33,219 nucleotides of DNA from UBA2357 sp041678045 (GTDB taxonomy: Bacteria; Pseudomonadota; Gammaproteobacteria; Burkholderiales; Rhodocyclaceae), in NCBI GenBank assembly GCA_041678045.1, contig JBAYOV010000040.1:1-33219 (forward strand), given 5' to 3'. Made by a program: the position numbers and the translations under genes. The notes beneath the pieces were generated by a model. That model had not been told where the DNA came from. It did no database searches and worked only from the letters and a program-made list of their open reading frames with translations. Positions 6,898 to 14,384 of this stretch are shown piece by piece; position 1 is the first letter of the stretch; each line of letters starts with the position of its first letter.

Positions 6898-9771
6898 ATG
6901 AATGCAATGAGTCTTGCCGTAATCGTTTTGCTGCCCTTTCTCGGGGCAGTGCTGCCGGCATTGATGATCCGTGCCGGTCGGGACGCCAGTGCCATCGCGG
7001 CTGGATCGGTCACCCTGCTGGCGTTGGCGCTGCTGTTGGGGCATGCGCCGAAGATTCTGGCTGGCGAGGTGCTGTGGTTCGGGCTGGACTGGCTGCCGGC
7101 GCTCGGGCTGAACGTGCATTTCTTTCTGGACGGGCTGGGCTTTTTGTTCGCGCTGCTGATCCTGGGCATTGGCCTGCTGATCATCATCTATGCCCGCTTC
7201 TATCTGGCCAAGGAAGACCCGATGGGGAATTTCTACACCTATCTGCTGCTCTTTCAGGGCGCGATGGTGGGCATTGTGCTGTCGGACAACATCCTGATGC
7301 TGCTGATCTTCTGGGAACTGACCAGCCTGTCGTCCTTTCTGCTGATCGGCTTCTGGGGGCATCTGCCCGCAGGCCGGCAGGGCGCACGCATGGCACTGAC
7401 GGTGACCGGTGCGGGGGGGCTGTCGATGATCGCGGGCATGCTGATCCTGGGCAATATCGCCGGCTCGTATGACCTGACCCAGATCCTGCACCAGGCCGAG
7501 GCGATCCAGGCTTCGCCGCTGTATGTGCCGGCGCTGCTGCTGATTTTGGGGGGCTGCTTTGCGAAGAGTGCGCAGTTCCCGTTCCATTTCTGGTTGCCGC
7601 ATGCGATGGCCGCTCCCACGCCGGTGTCGGCCTATCTGCATTCGGCCACCATGGTGAAGGCAGGCATCTTCCTGATGGCACGCTTGTGGCCGGTACTGTC
7701 GGGGACCGACGAGTGGTTTTATATTGTCGCCACCACCGGTTTGGTGACCATGGTGCTCGGTGCGGGCATTGCACTGTTCAAGGACGACCTGAAGGGGTTG
7801 CTGGCGTATTCCACGGTGAGCCACCTCGGGCTGGTGACCATGCTGCTGGGCTTTGCCACGCCGATGGCGGCGGTGGCTGCGGTGTTCCACATCATCAACC
7901 ATGCCACCTTCAAGGCGGCGCTGTTCATGAACGCGGGCATCATCGACCACGAGGCCGGGACGCGCGATGTACGCCGCCTGGGCGGGTTGATGCTGCTCAT
8001 GCCGGTGACCGCCACGCTGGGCATGGTGGCCGCAGCGTCGATGGCGGGCCTGCCGTTGCTCAACGGTTTTCTGTCGAAGGAAATGATGCTGGAGGAGGCC
8101 GCACGGACGGCCTGGGCCGGGCAGGGCTGGCTGGTGCCGGTGGTGGCCACGCTGGCTTCCATCCTGTCGGTGGCGTATGCCTTCCGTTACATCGTGCATG
8201 TGTTCCTGGGGCCGAAGCGGGAAGACTATCCGCACATGCCGCATGATCCTCCTGCCGGCATGTGGTTGCCGCCAGCACTGCTGGTGGGACTGGTGATTGC
8301 GATCGGTCTGTTTCCGGAAACCATTGCGGGGGCACTGGTGCGGGTGAGTGCGGCAGCAGTGATTGGCGGGCCTCCGCCCGAGTTTCATCTTGCCCTGTGG
8401 CATGGCTTGACGCCGGCCCTGGGGATGTCGGCGATCGCGGTGGCTGCAGGCCTGTTCCTGCTGTGGCGTTATCCCCTGGCACGGGCACGCTGGGAGGCGG
8501 GGCCGCATCCGGATGCGAAGGCCATGTTCGACAGCGGCCTGCAGGCGCTGGTGGTGCTGAGCCAGCGCTTCACCCACGGGCTGCACAATGGCGCCCTGCA
8601 GCGCTATCTGGCCATCATGTTCGGGGCCATGGTGCTGCTGGGTGCAGCGGCCTTTCAGGGGGGCGCCCATCTGCCCGGTACGCGTGAATCGCTGCCTGCA
8701 CCACCGGTGGTGTGGCTGGCATGGTTGCTGCTGATCGCAGCCTGCGCAGGGGCGGTGGCGATTCACCGGCAGCGCCTGCTGGCGGTGCTGGTGGTGGGGG
8801 TGGCGGGCCTCATCGTGTCGTTGGGATTCGTCTTCCTGTCCGCTCCGGATCTGGCGCTGACGCAGATTTCAGTGGAGGTCGGCACGGTGATTCTGATTCT
8901 GCTGGCGCTGTATTTCCTGCCCAAGGAAACGCCGGCGGAAAGCTGCCGGGGCCGGCAGTGGCGCGATGGTGTGCTGGCCGCGCTGGTGGGGTTGGGCACC
9001 GGCGGGCTGGCCTGGGCCATGATGACTCGGGATGCCGAGACCTTGTCCGGCTTCTATCTGGAGCAGTCGGTACCGGGGGGTGGGGGCACCAATGTGGTGA
9101 ACGTGATTCTGGTGGATTTCCGGGGCTTCGACACCTTTGGCGAGATCATTGTGCTGGGGGCGGCCGCGCTGGCCATCTTCGCCTTGCTGGATGGGGCTGT
9201 GCGCGGTAACCCGGGCCGGCGCTTGAGTGCATGGCGTCCGGAAATGCCGTTGTCTGCCGACCGTCATCCGATGATGATGGTGGTGGCCACCCGGGTGATG
9301 CTGCCGCTGGCACTGATTGTCGGCGCCTACATCTTCCTGCGTGGGCACAACATGCCCGGCGGCGGCTTCATCGCCGGTTTGGTGGTGTCGATTGCACTGA
9401 TCATGCAGTACATGGCGAGCGGTTTTGGCTGGGCCGCACAGCGCATGAGGATCGACTATCACGCGATGATCGGTGCGGGGGTGCTGGTGGCCGCAGCCAC
9501 GGGCATCTTCTCGATGGCGCTGGGCTACCCCTTCCTCACCAGCGCCTTCTCGCATGTGTATTTGCCGGTGGTCGGGGAGTTCGAGATCGCCAGTGCAATG
9601 GGCTTTGACACCGGGGTGTTCCTCGCAGTGGTCGGAGCGGTGATGCTGGCGTTGGCCAATCTTTCCCGGCTGGGGCGCAGGGCCGGGCAACCGCCGGTAG
9701 CCGCGCTGCCGATGGATGTGGACCCCTCTACGCGCTGCTTCAAGGGCGGCCGCAAGCAGACAGGAGGCTGA
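6898..9771 (+). CDS. mrpA: Mrp-type cation/proton antiporter subunit A (A-B fusion), system 1
   Basis: A 957-residue integral membrane protein, the large subunit of a multi-subunit monovalent cation/H+ antiporter related to complex I NuoL. The N-terminal two-thirds form the proton-translocation module: FWELTS with Glu140, AKSAQFPFHFWLPHAM with Lys223, HSATMVKAGIFL, HIINHATFKAALF and NGFLSKE. Glu140 and Lys223 fall at the same numbers as the essential residues described in Bacillus MrpA. The C-terminal part (from about residue 640) is MrpA C-terminal plus fused MrpB, with VDFRGFDTFGEI and RGHNMPGGGFIAGLV, so no separate mrpB is expected (group-2 layout). The start at 6898 has only a weak ribosome site; ATG at 6907 is an alternative. 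Its stop overlaps the next gene's ribosome region. Confidence 0.95.
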   Translation: MNAMSLAVIVLLPFLGAVLPALMIRAGRDASAIAAGSVTLLALALLLGHAPKILAGEVLWFGLDWLPALGLNVHFFLDGLGFLFALLILGIGLLIIIYARFYLAKEDPMGNFYTYLLLFQGAMVGIVLSDNILMLLIFWELTSLSSFLLIGFWGHLPAGRQGARMALTVTGAGGLSMIAGMLILGNIAGSYDLTQILHQAEAIQASPLYVPALLLILGGCFAKSAQFPFHFWLPHAMAAPTPVSAYLHSATMVKAGIFLMARLWPVLSGTDEWFYIVATTGLVTMVLGAGIALFKDDLKGLLAYSTVSHLGLVTMLLGFATPMAAVAAVFHIINHATFKAALFMNAGIIDHEAGTRDVRRLGGLMLLMPVTATLGMVAAASMAGLPLLNGFLSKEMMLEEAARTAWAGQGWLVPVVATLASILSVAYAFRYIVHVFLGPKREDYPHMPHDPPAGMWLPPALLVGLVIAIGLFPETIAGALVRVSAAAVIGGPPPEFHLALWHGLTPALGMSAIAVAAGLFLLWRYPLARARWEAGPHPDAKAMFDSGLQALVVLSQRFTHGLHNGALQRYLAIMFGAMVLLGAAAFQGGAHLPGTRESLPAPPVVWLAWLLLIAACAGAVAIHRQRLLAVLVVGVAGLIVSLGFVFLSAPDLALTQISVEVGTVILILLALYFLPKETPAESCRGRQWRDGVLAALVGLGTGGLAWAMMTRDAETLSGFYLEQSVPGGGGTNVVNVILVDFRGFDTFGEIIVLGAAALAIFALLDGAVRGNPGRRLSAWRPEMPLSADRHPMMMVVATRVMLPLALIVGAYIFLRGHNMPGGGFIAGLVVSIALIMQYMASGFGWAAQRMRIDYHAMIGAGVLVAAATGIFSMALGYPFLTSAFSHVYLPVVGEFEIASAMGFDTGVFLAVVGAVMLALANLSRLGRRAGQPPVAALPMDVDPSTRCFKGGRKQTGG

Positions 9772-9772
9772 T

Positions 9773-10144
9773 GTGGAATTCATTGTTGCCAGCACGGTTG
9801 GTGTGCTGATGGCGTCCGGGGTGTATCTGGTGCTGCGCGCGCGGACCTTTCCGGTGGTGCTGGGGCTGTCCCTGATGACATATGCGGTGAACGTGTTCCT
9901 GTTCGCCACCGGCCGGCTGGCCATCAACCTCCCGCCGGTAATCAGTGCCACGGCCGAGGGCTACACCGATCCGCTGCCTCAGGCACTGGTGCTGACCGCG
10001 ATCGTGATCTCCTTCGGCATGACCGCCGTGATCGTGGTGATGGCCCTGCGTGCCTATCTCGAGGGGGGCTCCGATCATGTGAGCTTGCCTGAGGACCGGG
10101 GGCACGGCGGCAACGCGTCCCATGTACAGAAGGGCGAGCAATGA
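9773..10144 (+). CDS. mrpC: Mrp antiporter subunit C, system 1
   Basis: A 123-residue subunit homologous to complex I NuoK, with three membrane helices. It includes SLMTYAVNVFLFATGRL and the conserved DPLPQALVLTAIVISFGM. The start is GTG at 9773: the protein VEFIVASTVGVLMASGVYL aligns from its first residue with family N-termini, and AGGAGG lies at 9762-9767, five bases before. A longer frame from 9716 would overlap mrpA by 56 bases and is not needed. The stop overlaps the mrpD start as ATGA, implying translational coupling. Confidence 0.93.
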   Translation: MEFIVASTVGVLMASGVYLVLRARTFPVVLGLSLMTYAVNVFLFATGRLAINLPPVISATAEGYTDPLPQALVLTAIVISFGMTAVIVVMALRAYLEGGSDHVSLPEDRGHGGNASHVQKGEQ

Positions 10145-11661
10145 ACCACTGGCTGATTCTTCCCATTCTGGTGCCGGCGCTGATTGCACCGCTGATCGCG
10201 CTGGCGATGCGCTACGACATCGTGCTGGCGCGCATCTTCTCGGTGGCCTCGTCGGTGCTCCTGCTGATCCTGGCGTTGATCCTGCTCGGGCTGGTGCACG
10301 ATGGCGCGATCCTGAGTTATGCGCTGGGCAACTGGGTGGCGCCCTTCGGGATCGTGCTGGTGCTCGACCGGCTGTCGGCGATGCTGCTGGTGCTCACGTC
10401 GGTGCTCGGGCTGGTGGTGCTGCTGTATTCGATCGGGGGCTGGGACAAGCGCGGCCGGCACTTTCATCCGATCTACCAGTTCCAGCTGATGGGCATCAAC
10501 GGGGCTTTCCTGACCGGGGACTTCTTCAACCTGTTCGTGTTCTTTGAAGTGCTGCTGATCGCCAGCTACGGCTTGATGGTGCACGGCGGCGGGATGACGC
10601 GGATGCGCGCCGGGGTGCAGTATGTAGTGGTCAACCTGGTGGGTTCGTCGCTGTTCCTGATCGCGGTGGGCCTGATCTACAGCGTGACCGGTACGCTCAA
10701 CATGGCTGATCTGGCCGCCCGTGTGAGCAGTGTGCCGGCCGGCGACCAGGCCCTGTTGCGCACCGGTGCGCTGCTGCTGTTGCTGGTGTTCGCGATCAAG
10801 GCGGCACTGGTGCCGGTGCAGTTCTGGCTGCCCGGCACGTATGGCAATGCCCCCGCGCCGGTGGCTGCACTGTTTGCCATCATGACCAAGGTGGGGGCTT
10901 ATTCCATCATCCGCATGTACACCCTGGCCTTCGGCGATATGGCCGGCGATCTTGCCTGGCTGGCCGAACCCTGGCTGATGCCGGCCGCGCTGGTGACGCT
11001 GGTGGTGGGCATGGTGGGGGTGCTGGCGGCGCGCAGGCTGGGCGAGATGGTGAGTTTTGCGGTGATCGGCTCCATGGGCACGTTGCTGCTCGCCGTGTCC
11101 CTGTTCACTCCGCAGGCGATGACGGCTGCGCTGTACTACATGCTGCACTCCACGCTGGCCGCCGGAGTGTTGTTCCTCATCGTGGGGCTGGTGGCCGAGC
11201 GGCGTGCCGATGAAGGCGACGCGATTTCGCTGGCACCGCGCTTTGCGCAACAGGGGCTGCTCGCAGGCTTGTTCTTTCTGGGGGCTATCGCCATGGCCGG
11301 GATGCCGCCCCTGTCCGGTTTCATCGGCAAGCTGCTGATTCTGGATGCTGCGCGTACCGCGCCCTGGGCGGTGTCGATCTGGGCCGCGATGCTGCTGACC
11401 TCGCTGCTTGCGATTGTGGGCTTTGCGCGGGCGGGCAGCCGGGTGTTCTGGAAGAGCACCGGGGTGCCGGGGGCGATTCGGGTGCGCCGGTTGATGCCTT
11501 CGACCCTGTCGCTGGTGGCACTGTGCAGCCTGCTCGCCGGCAGCGTGGTGCTGACGGTGTTTGCCGGGCCGCTGAATACCTACCTGCAGGCAACTGCCGA
11601 GCAGATTTTCACACCTGCCGGGTACGTGGATGCGGTACTCGGACCGGGCTGGAGGGATTGA
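10141..11661 (+). CDS. mrpD: Mrp antiporter subunit D, system 1
   Basis: A 506-residue NuoM/NuoN-like antiporter subunit with about 14 helices. The conserved acidic residue is Glu136 in LFVFFEVLLIASYG, and the TM7 lysine is Lys220 in FAIKAALVPVQFWLP; TM12 has SGFIGKLLIL. In the TM10 region it reads HSTLAAGVLF, with Ala341 where the second system's MrpD has Lys341 in an otherwise alignable segment. My recollection is that group-2 (PhaD/ShaD-like) proteins share this. It starts inside the mrpC stop (ATGA) and is followed by mrpE after two bases. Confidence 0.95.
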   Translation: MNHWLILPILVPALIAPLIALAMRYDIVLARIFSVASSVLLLILALILLGLVHDGAILSYALGNWVAPFGIVLVLDRLSAMLLVLTSVLGLVVLLYSIGGWDKRGRHFHPIYQFQLMGINGAFLTGDFFNLFVFFEVLLIASYGLMVHGGGMTRMRAGVQYVVVNLVGSSLFLIAVGLIYSVTGTLNMADLAARVSSVPAGDQALLRTGALLLLLVFAIKAALVPVQFWLPGTYGNAPAPVAALFAIMTKVGAYSIIRMYTLAFGDMAGDLAWLAEPWLMPAALVTLVVGMVGVLAARRLGEMVSFAVIGSMGTLLLAVSLFTPQAMTAALYYMLHSTLAAGVLFLIVGLVAERRADEGDAISLAPRFAQQGLLAGLFFLGAIAMAGMPPLSGFIGKLLILDAARTAPWAVSIWAAMLLTSLLAIVGFARAGSRVFWKSTGVPGAIRVRRLMPSTLSLVALCSLLAGSVVLTVFAGPLNTYLQATAEQIFTPAGYVDAVLGPGWRD

Positions 11662-11663
11662 GC

Positions 11664-12182
11664 ATGGCGCACTACAAGGACGAACGCACGCTGGTCGAGC
11701 GCTGGCTGCCCCATCCGCTGCTGTCGGTGGTGCTGGTGGCGGTGTGGATGCTGCTGCTCAACAGCTTCACCATGGGCGGGTTGGTGATGGGGATGGTGCT
11801 GGGCATCGTGATTCCGATCATCACCAGCAACTTCTGGCCGGGGCGGCCACCGATCCGTGCATATGGCCGGGCCTTTGCCTTCATGCTGCTGGTGGCGCGC
11901 GATGTGGTGGTGGCGAACATCCATGTCGCCCGCCTGATCCTGTTCCGCCCGTCCAGCCAGTTGCACGTGCGCTGGGTGACCGTACCGCTGGAGCTGACCT
12001 CGCCCGAGGCAATCACCGTGCTGGCGGCCACCATTACCATGACGCCGGGCACGGTGAGCAGCGACCTGTCGGCCGACGGGCGCAGCCTGCTGGTGCATTG
12101 CCTGGACGCCCCCGATGCGGAGCAGGCGGTGCTGGAGATGAAGAGCCGTTACGAAGCACGACTGAAGAGGATTTTCCCATGA
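11664..12182 (+). CDS. mrpE: Mrp antiporter subunit E, system 1
   Basis: A 172-residue subunit with two or three N-terminal membrane helices and a cytosolic C-terminal domain. Family features are the RDVVVANIHVARLIL segment and ITVLAATITMTPGTVSSDL. MrpE is needed for assembly and, in Mrp structures, lines the thin membrane region with F, G and the end of A that is proposed as the cation route. I use the ATG at 11664, preceded by GGAGGG at 11651-11656; a longer open frame from 11523 lies inside mrpD and adds no homologous sequence. The stop overlaps the mrpF start. Confidence 0.93.
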   Translation: MAHYKDERTLVERWLPHPLLSVVLVAVWMLLLNSFTMGGLVMGMVLGIVIPIITSNFWPGRPPIRAYGRAFAFMLLVARDVVVANIHVARLILFRPSSQLHVRWVTVPLELTSPEAITVLAATITMTPGTVSSDLSADGRSLLVHCLDAPDAEQAVLEMKSRYEARLKRIFP

Positions 12183-12448
12183 TCGAACTGGCTCTGAGCT
12201 TTGCCTACTTCATGGTGTCGCTGGCGCTGTTGTTCAACCTGTGGCGCCTGGCCCTGGGACCGACGCTGATGGACCGGGTACTGGCGGTCGACACCATGGT
12301 GATCAACGTGATTGCGCTGCTCATCCTGTACGGCATCCAGCAAAGCACGACGATTTATTTCGAGGCCGCGCTGTTGCTGGCGATGTTCGGTTTCATTTCC
12401 ACGGTTGCCTATTGCCGCTTCGTGTTGCGCGGCGACATCATCGAGTGA
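12179..12448 (+). CDS. mrpF: Mrp antiporter subunit F, system 1
   Basis: An 89-residue, three-helix subunit with the family segments RLALGPTLMDRVLAVDTM and FEAALLLAMFGFISTVAYCRF. The Asp in the DRVLA.D motif is the conserved charged residue of MrpF proteins. It overlaps the mrpE stop by four bases (ATGA) and its length is usual for the family. Confidence 0.92.
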   Translation: MIELALSFAYFMVSLALLFNLWRLALGPTLMDRVLAVDTMVINVIALLILYGIQQSTTIYFEAALLLAMFGFISTVAYCRFVLRGDIIE

Positions 12449-12457
12449 GGGGGCGTC

Positions 12458-12859
12458 ATGCCTTTTGTGTTTGAACTGATCATTGCCCTGCTCATTGTGC
12501 TGGGGGCGATCTTTGCCTTCGTGGGCTCGCTCGGGTTGCTCAAACTCCCCGACCTGATGACGCGCCTGCATGCGCCGACCAAGGCCACCACGCTGGGGCT
12601 TGGGGGGGCGCTGGCGGCATCCATGCTGTACTTCCTGTGGGGCGAGGGCACGTTGTCGATTCATGAAGTGCTGATCAGTGTGTTCCTGTTCATTACTGCT
12701 CCGGTCACCGCGCATTTCATTGCCAAGGCGCATTTGCACCGCTATCGTGAGCAGATGCAGGAGACCTTGCCGCCCACCGGCCGGGCCTGCGGGTGGAGTA
12801 CTTTTGATGCCACGCCGGTCGGCAAGGACGGCGAGGCGGTGGATAAGCCGCGCGGTTGA
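12458..12859 (+). CDS. mrpG: Mrp antiporter subunit G, system 1
   Basis: A 133-residue subunit with three membrane helices. FVGSLGLLKLPDLMTRLHAP and TKATTLGLGGALAA are the diagnostic MrpG stretches. ITAPVTAHFIAKAHLHR follows, then a hydrophilic tail of about 30 residues. GGGG precedes the ATG. It closes the operon; the pseudouridine synthase begins 17 bases later and is probably on the same transcript. Confidence 0.92.
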   Translation: MPFVFELIIALLIVLGAIFAFVGSLGLLKLPDLMTRLHAPTKATTLGLGGALAASMLYFLWGEGTLSIHEVLISVFLFITAPVTAHFIAKAHLHRYREQMQETLPPTGRACGWSTFDATPVGKDGEAVDKPRG

Positions 12860-12876
12860 GCGGGTGTGGAGTATTG

Positions 12877-14199
12877 ATGTCGAATGACAAGCGGGGCGAG
12901 ACGCCCCAGCAGGAAATTGGGCCAGAGTCCGAAAGCGGCGAGGCCCGTCCGCAGCAAGCGGATACCCCGCGCAAGCGCCTGGGCCTGCCGCCGGCGGCTG
13001 CGGTCGAGCGTGGCGGCGAGCGTGTGGAACGGCCCGCGCTGCGTGCCCGTTTCAAACCCGACGGGCTGAAACCCGTCCGGGGTGCGCAGGGTGAGGGACG
13101 CGCGGAACGGGAGGGAAAGGAAGAACGGGCAGGCAGGGAGGGCCGGACCGGAAGGGAAGGGTGGGGAGCGGCCGCCAAGGTCGCCCCGGCGCGTGACCGG
13201 AAGCCTGCGCCAGCGGGGGAGCGTGCCGGCACAGCGGAGCGAACCGGCTCAGGGCCACGGAATGCCCGAGGGGCTGCCTCGCAGGGGGACAAACCGGCAT
13301 GGGCTGGTCGGCAACGTTCCGACAGCGGGTTTGCCAAGACTGGCCGGCCCGAGCGCGGTCGACCCGCCGTTGCAGGCGGTGAGGTGACCCCCACGCCCGA
13401 TGTTCGGCCATCGCGTCCTGCTCTGCCGCCACGCCAGCCCAGGCCGGTGCCGAACGAGGCGCGAGAGGCGGTCGAGGGAGTGCGTCTGTCCAAGGTGATG
13501 GCTGAGCGCGGTCTGTGTTCGCGCCGGGAGGCCGACCAGATCATCGAGCGTGGTTGGGTGTTCGTGGACGGGGTGCGGGTCAGCGAGCTGGGCGTGCGGG
13601 TGAGCCCGGATGCCCGGGTTGAGCTGGCGCCGGAGGCTCAGGCCCGGCAGGCCCGGCAGGTCACCATCCTGCTGCACAAGCCTGTGGGGTATGTGTCGGG
13701 GCAGCCCGAGCCGGGGTATGAGCCGGCAGTGAGCCTGATCGGTCCGGACAACCAGTTCGACCGTGACACGGCCCAGCGCTTCCATTCGTCGCACCTGCGT
13801 GGCCTGGCGCCGGCGGGGCGGCTGGACATCGACTCCACCGGTCTGTTGGTGCTGACCCAGAACGGGCGGATCGCACGTCAGCTGATCGGCGAGGACTCGC
13901 GCACCGACAAGGAGTATCTGGTGCGCGTGGAGGGCGAACTGATCGAGAACGGCCTGGAACTGCTCAACCACGGCCTGTCGCTGGACGGGCGTGCACTGCG
14001 GCCGGCCGAGGTGTCGTGGATCAACGACGACCAGTTGCACTTTGTGCTGCGCGAGGGGCGCAAGCGCCAGATCAGGCGCATGTGCGAGCTGGTCGGACTG
14101 AAGGTGGTGGGGCTGAAGCGGGTACGCATCGGCCGGGTACGGCTGGGGGACCTGCCGTTGGGGCAGTGGCGCTTCCTGCGGGAGGATGAACGCTTCTGA
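12877..14199 (+). CDS. RsuA/RluF-family 23S rRNA pseudouridine synthase with long disordered N-terminus
   Basis: A 440-residue protein. Residues 1 to about 200 are low complexity, rich in Arg, Gly, Glu, Pro and Ala, and have no fold that I recognise. An S4 RNA-binding domain starts at about residue 202 (VRLSKVMAERGLCSRREADQ). The catalytic domain follows with LLHKPVGYVSG, GRLDIDSTGLLVLTQNG (Asp317 the likely catalytic aspartate), KEYLVRVEGEL and GRKRQIRRMCELVGLKV. The order and the C-terminal RIGRVRLGDLPLGQWRFL resemble E. coli RluF (23S U2604), though RluB cannot be excluded, so I give no symbol. The ATG at 12877 is a compromise: a GTG at 12856 would add seven residues overlapping mrpG. It probably shares the mrp1 transcript. 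Confidence 0.88.
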   Translation: MSNDKRGETPQQEIGPESESGEARPQQADTPRKRLGLPPAAAVERGGERVERPALRARFKPDGLKPVRGAQGEGRAEREGKEERAGREGRTGREGWGAAAKVAPARDRKPAPAGERAGTAERTGSGPRNARGAASQGDKPAWAGRQRSDSGFAKTGRPERGRPAVAGGEVTPTPDVRPSRPALPPRQPRPVPNEAREAVEGVRLSKVMAERGLCSRREADQIIERGWVFVDGVRVSELGVRVSPDARVELAPEAQARQARQVTILLHKPVGYVSGQPEPGYEPAVSLIGPDNQFDRDTAQRFHSSHLRGLAPAGRLDIDSTGLLVLTQNGRIARQLIGEDSRTDKEYLVRVEGELIENGLELLNHGLSLDGRALRPAEVSWINDDQLHFVLREGRKRQIRRMCELVGLKVVGLKRVRIGRVRLGDLPLGQWRFLREDERF

Positions 14200-14384
14200 A
14201 TCACCCCGAACGACCCTCTTCCCTGAGCCGGGTGCCGGGCAGGCACTGACGATTTCGGGAACCCGCGCGGGCGTCTTCTGTCGGAATTGCACTCATAAAC
14301 AAACTTGATGATGGTGTGAGGCCATCTTGACAGGGAGTGGGGCGCAGTCATGAGATGGGACAGACCTGAAGGGAAGGGGGCGTC
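14200..14384 (+). promoter_or_regulatory. Structured region with weak promoter before mrp2
   Basis: CCCGAA (14205-14210) can pair with TTCGGG (14254-14259), enclosing a hairpin GTGCC/GGCAC (14232-14246). There is no T tract, so it is not a clear terminator. Downstream, TTGACA at 14327-14332 is a perfect -35 but its best -10 is TGAGAT (14351-14356, spacing 18), which is poor. GGAAGGGGG precedes the mrpA2 ATG. The second operon may have this promoter or rely on readthrough. Confidence 0.35.

Noticed and set aside
6715..8766. A 683-residue minus-strand frame (and similar ones at 14967-16865 and 16866-18539) opposite the mrp genes
   Set aside because: The His/Gln/Arg-rich composition reflects the codon bias of Leu/Val/Ala-rich membrane genes on the other strand; there is no ribosome site or family resemblance.
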